Position numbers and translations under genes: made by a program. The notes beneath the pieces are model-generated. The model saw only the letters and a list, made by a program, of their open reading frames with translations. It ran no database searches and was not told where the DNA came from. Below are positions 61,051-64,000 of a DNA stretch of 64,000 bases, piece after piece (position 1 is the stretch's first letter; each line of letters begins with the position of its first letter). The DNA comes from Palsa-295 sp963785585 (GTDB taxonomy: Bacteria > Acidobacteriota > Terriglobia > Acidiferrales > UBA7541), in NCBI GenBank assembly GCA_963785585.1, contig CAWAVW010000004.1:186001-250000 (forward strand), in the 5' to 3' direction.

Positions 61051-64000
61051 ATGAGGATCAAAGTAAGCGCGCCGCGTGCGGCCGGATTGTTCGCGGTATG
61101 CGTGGCGATGCTGGTGAGCGGGTGCGGTTCGAATACCACGCCGGTGGGCGTGTCGATTAATCCCACGACGAAGACGGTGAGCCTCGGCGGAACGCAACAG
61201 TTCGTCGCCAACGTGACGGGATCGTCCACGAATCTGGTTACCTGGCAGATTTGTTTGCCGCCGACGACGGTGGGCGATCAGCCGACGGAGTGCAATCCGG
61301 TGACGACGGTGAAGACCAATCCGCCGCAGACGCAACTGCCCGCGGGATATGGAACGATCACCAGCGGGCAAAACGGAGTAGGCGGGGGGTTGTACACGGC
61401 GCCGACCACGTTGCCGCCAACGAACAATTTCTTCGTGGTTGCGACGAGCGTGCAGGATACGACAGCGTTCGCAACGGCGACGGTGACGATTGACTCGGGA
61501 GTGAGAGTGGCCGTCAGTCCGGATACCGCGGCGATCGCCGCGGGAGAAAATTTCCAGTTCACGGCAAACGTATTTGGAACTTCGAACAAGGGCGTTTCCT
61601 GGGAAGTGGCGGGAAGCGGCGGCGCCGATCCGGTGGTCGGAGGAAACGCGACGCTGGGATACGTTTGCCCAAGCCCGAACATCACGGTGCCGTGCACCGC
61701 GGGACAATACTTTGCGCCGACCACGCCGCCGGGGGCGATCGAGGTGATCGCGGTTTCATCGCAGGATCCTTCGAAGTCGGGTGATTCGTCCGTAACGGTA
61801 TCGGCGGGGGCGAACCCGACGGTGACCTCCGTTTTGCCGAATCTGGTGAGCGAAGGATCGGTGCAGCAGGACGTCTATATTACGGGAACAGGCTTTTTCA
61901 CGACCAGCACTGTGCTGGCGGGAACTCCTCTGACGCCCGTTCCGTCGCTCTACATTTCCGGCACGACGATCCGAGCGACGATTCCGGCGGGGCCGCTTTC
62001 GGCGCAGGGCGCGGTGCCGATTGTGGTGAAGGCGCAGAATGGCGACGTTTCGACCGTGCTACCCGGGAACCTGGGATTGACGGCGGTGCCGACGAGGCCG
62101 GCGATTGTGGCGTCGCTGCCGGATACGTTGCTTTCGACGCTGACGGATACGAACGTGAATTTGGTTGGCGGATTTTTCTCGCCGTCCACGACGGTGCAGG
62201 TGAATGGCCAGTCGGTGGGCAGCACGCTCACGAGCAGCCAGCAGATTACGGTTCCCATTGCGGGAGGAGCTTTGCCGGGGGCGGGACTATATCCGGTGAT
62301 CGTGCAGAACAGCGACGTGGTGGCGCCGGCTCCGGCAATTTCGGCGGTAAATTTGGCGGTCGAGCCGCAGCCAGGCTCCATTGCGACGGCGCCGTCGGCG
62401 TCGATTCCGGTAGGCGCCAGCCCGCTGGGCATCGCGATCGATCCGTCGCTGGGAATTGCGGTGGTGGCGAACTCCGGAACGAATACCGTAAGCATTTTCA
62501 GTTTAGCGACGAACGCGCCCGTGGCGGGATCGCCGGTAACGGTGGGCAACGCGCCGACAAGCGTTTCAATTGACGATCAGTTGCCGGACCACATCGCCGT
62601 AGTGACGAACAGCGCGGACAATTCCGTTTCGCAGATCGATCTGACGACGTTTGCGGTGACGACTCTTGCGCTGCCGAATCCAAATACACCGCCGGTCGCG
62701 GCTCCGATTCCGTACGCCATTGGAATCAATCCGCTGACGCACCGGGCGCTGGTGGCGATCCAGTCGTCGAACTTCGGATTTCTGTTGGATTTCTCATCCG
62801 GACAGCCGGTTTACCTGCAGCAGGTGGGCGGCTCTTTGACGCCCTACAGCACCGGGCTGAGCCCGACGATTGCAATCGACCAGAAGTTGAATTGGGCAGT
62901 GGTTACGCCGGGCGGATTGGGCGTGATCAATGTGGTGGATCTGGGACGCGATCCGGGAGTGGGCTCGGACGTTGCGGACCTGGGCCGGGCGCCGTCGGTG
63001 GTGGCAACGCTGTCGCTTTCGACCTCCGTTCAGGGAGTGGGAATCGATCAGGAAACGCACAAGGCCCTGCTGGCCGACCCGAACGGGCCCAACAACGTGC
63101 CGGTATCGCAGAGTCTTTCGACGTTCAGCCTGATGGACCAGACGATTGCAAGCGTTCCGTTCACGCAGAATAATCTGACGTTCGCGCAAATCGGTTTGAA
63201 TGCGGCGGCGGTGAACTCGCTTTCGAATATTGGAATCACCGTGAATGGACAGTCCAACACGGCGTATGTGGTGGATCTGCAGAACAGCACGGTGTTGCAG
63301 ACAGTGACGGGATTTAATTCGCCGCAGGCTGTAGCCATCGATCAGGGAAAAAATACGGCGTATGTGGTGAACCAAGGGAACAGCACGGTTTCCGTGGTGC
63401 CGCTGGGCGGGCCTTTCAATCCATTGCAGATCGTGGAAACGAATCCTTCCATCGCGTTTGTGCAGCCGACGCCCGCGGCCATTCCGCTGAACGTGACGGG
63501 AATCGGTTTTGCGGCAGGATCGACCGTGTATCTGGACGGGAATGCGATTCCGACGACGGTCGTGAATTCGCGCACGTTGACGGCGACGGTTCCTGCGGCG
63601 GACCTCGAGTCGGCGCGGCGATTCGTGGTGTACGTGAAAAACGGCGCCGCGCTTTCCAACGTAACCGACCTTACGGTGATTCAGCCCATCTCCGTGGGAT
63701 TAAATCCGATTGGAGTGGCCGTCGATCAATACCTGGACCAAGCGGTGGTGACCAACTCGGGCTCGAACACGATTTCGGTTTTGAATCTGCTGACAGGACA
63801 GACGATTACTCCGCAGGCTCCGAGCTTTTTTTCGACGGGAACATCGCCGTACGGCGTAGCGATTCTGGCGCGCAGCGGCCTTGCGGTGGTGACGAACAAC
63901 GCAAGCAACAACGTGACGATTCTGGATGAGAAGGGAGTGAGCGGAACATTTGCCGCTCCCGCTACCGTGGCGCTTTGCACCATTTGCACTTCACCCCTGG
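61051..64000 (+). CDS. Large surface lipoprotein with Ig-like, IPT and YVTN-propeller repeats (partial)
   Basis: The frame is open from ATG 61051, with GAGGG and GAGAGAG upstream, to the end of the window: 983 codons with no stop. A lipobox LVSGC follows a short hydrophobic signal, so it is probably lipidated. Two Ig-like (Big-2) domains read VSINPTTKTVSLGGTQQFVA and VAVSPDTAAIAAGENFQFTA. IPT/TIG-like segments include VYITGTGFF. A YVTN-type beta-propeller has repeats such as NSGTNTVSIFSLAT and NTAYVVNQGNSTVSVVPL. Such proteins are likely surface adhesins or scaffolds. The C-terminus is outside the window. Confidence 0.85.
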   Translation, partial: MRIKVSAPRAAGLFAVCVAMLVSGCGSNTTPVGVSINPTTKTVSLGGTQQFVANVTGSSTNLVTWQICLPPTTVGDQPTECNPVTTVKTNPPQTQLPAGYGTITSGQNGVGGGLYTAPTTLPPTNNFFVVATSVQDTTAFATATVTIDSGVRVAVSPDTAAIAAGENFQFTANVFGTSNKGVSWEVAGSGGADPVVGGNATLGYVCPSPNITVPCTAGQYFAPTTPPGAIEVIAVSSQDPSKSGDSSVTVSAGANPTVTSVLPNLVSEGSVQQDVYITGTGFFTTSTVLAGTPLTPVPSLYISGTTIRATIPAGPLSAQGAVPIVVKAQNGDVSTVLPGNLGLTAVPTRPAIVASLPDTLLSTLTDTNVNLVGGFFSPSTTVQVNGQSVGSTLTSSQQITVPIAGGALPGAGLYPVIVQNSDVVAPAPAISAVNLAVEPQPGSIATAPSASIPVGASPLGIAIDPSLGIAVVANSGTNTVSIFSLATNAPVAGSPVTVGNAPTSVSIDDQLPDHIAVVTNSADNSVSQIDLTTFAVTTLALPNPNTPPVAAPIPYAIGINPLTHRALVAIQSSNFGFLLDFSSGQPVYLQQVGGSLTPYSTGLSPTIAIDQKLNWAVVTPGGLGVINVVDLGRDPGVGSDVADLGRAPSVVATLSLSTSVQGVGIDQETHKALLADPNGPNNVPVSQSLSTFSLMDQTIASVPFTQNNLTFAQIGLNAAAVNSLSNIGITVNGQSNTAYVVDLQNSTVLQTVTGFNSPQAVAIDQGKNTAYVVNQGNSTVSVVPLGGPFNPLQIVETNPSIAFVQPTPAAIPLNVTGIGFAAGSTVYLDGNAIPTTVVNSRTLTATVPAADLESARRFVVYVKNGAALSNVTDLTVIQPISVGLNPIGVAVDQYLDQAVVTNSGSNTISVLNLLTGQTITPQAPSFFSTGTSPYGVAILARSGLAVVTNNASNNVTILDEKGVSGTFAAPATVALCTICTSPL

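Overview
The window looks like the chromosome of a GC-rich, double-membraned soil bacterium, most probably an Acidobacteriota. This is inferred from gene content, not from a search: bamA and lolCD-type genes, a TonB-like protein, many ECF sigma/zinc-finger anti-sigma pairs, DUF4097 and DUF4139 proteins, an S1 protein with a long Ala/Glu-rich head, and a giant Ig/IPT/YVTN lipoprotein.

Layout. 1-2.75 kb is the inner end of an integrative element: tyrosine integrase, excisionase-like protein and two unknown genes, abutting the 3' end of tRNA-Ser(GCU). 2.9-13.3 kb holds an outer-membrane-type protein, an ECF sigma/anti-sigma pair followed by a DUF4139 protein, a TPR protein, a dipeptidyl peptidase IV and a DsbA-like/MauE-like pair. 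13.5-17.3 kb is dnaK-dnaJ-hspR, with a HAIR-like HspR operator over the dnaK promoter and a hairpin terminator after dnaK. A DnaC/IstB-type ATPase follows. 18.46-19.14 kb is non-coding and carries inverted repeats. 19.1-22.4 kb is a four-gene cluster of unknown function that includes a HEPN-like protein with an RX4H motif. 22.9-27.3 kb is rpsA-HU/IHF-HIT-acyl-CoA dehydrogenase. 27.3-39.3 kb holds repeat-rich gaps and metabolic or PilZ genes, ending with a TonB-like protein. 39.4-42.1 kb is rsmD and recG. 42.2-50.4 kb has two convergent ECF/anti-sigma operons, each with DUF4097 proteins; aroK sits inside the second. 51.5-60.9 kb is lysS-lolC/E-lolD-clpC-bamA. A large lipoprotein gene runs off the right end.

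Two patterns stand out at larger scale. First, the + strand has more C than G from about 3 to 18.4 kb and more G than C from 18.5 kb onward, in genes of both orientations. The change falls in the 18.46-19.14 kb gap beside an AT-rich inverted repeat. A negative-to-positive skew change is what a replication origin produces, although an inversion or assembly joint could also cause it. Second, many intergenic gaps carry small perfect hairpins. Some come in pairs whose stem bases change together between copies.

The genes are mostly about the envelope. Three sigma/anti-sigma modules sense its state, and BamA, Lol, TonB and DsbA/MauE build or maintain it. DnaK/DnaJ/HspR and ClpC handle protein damage inside the cell.
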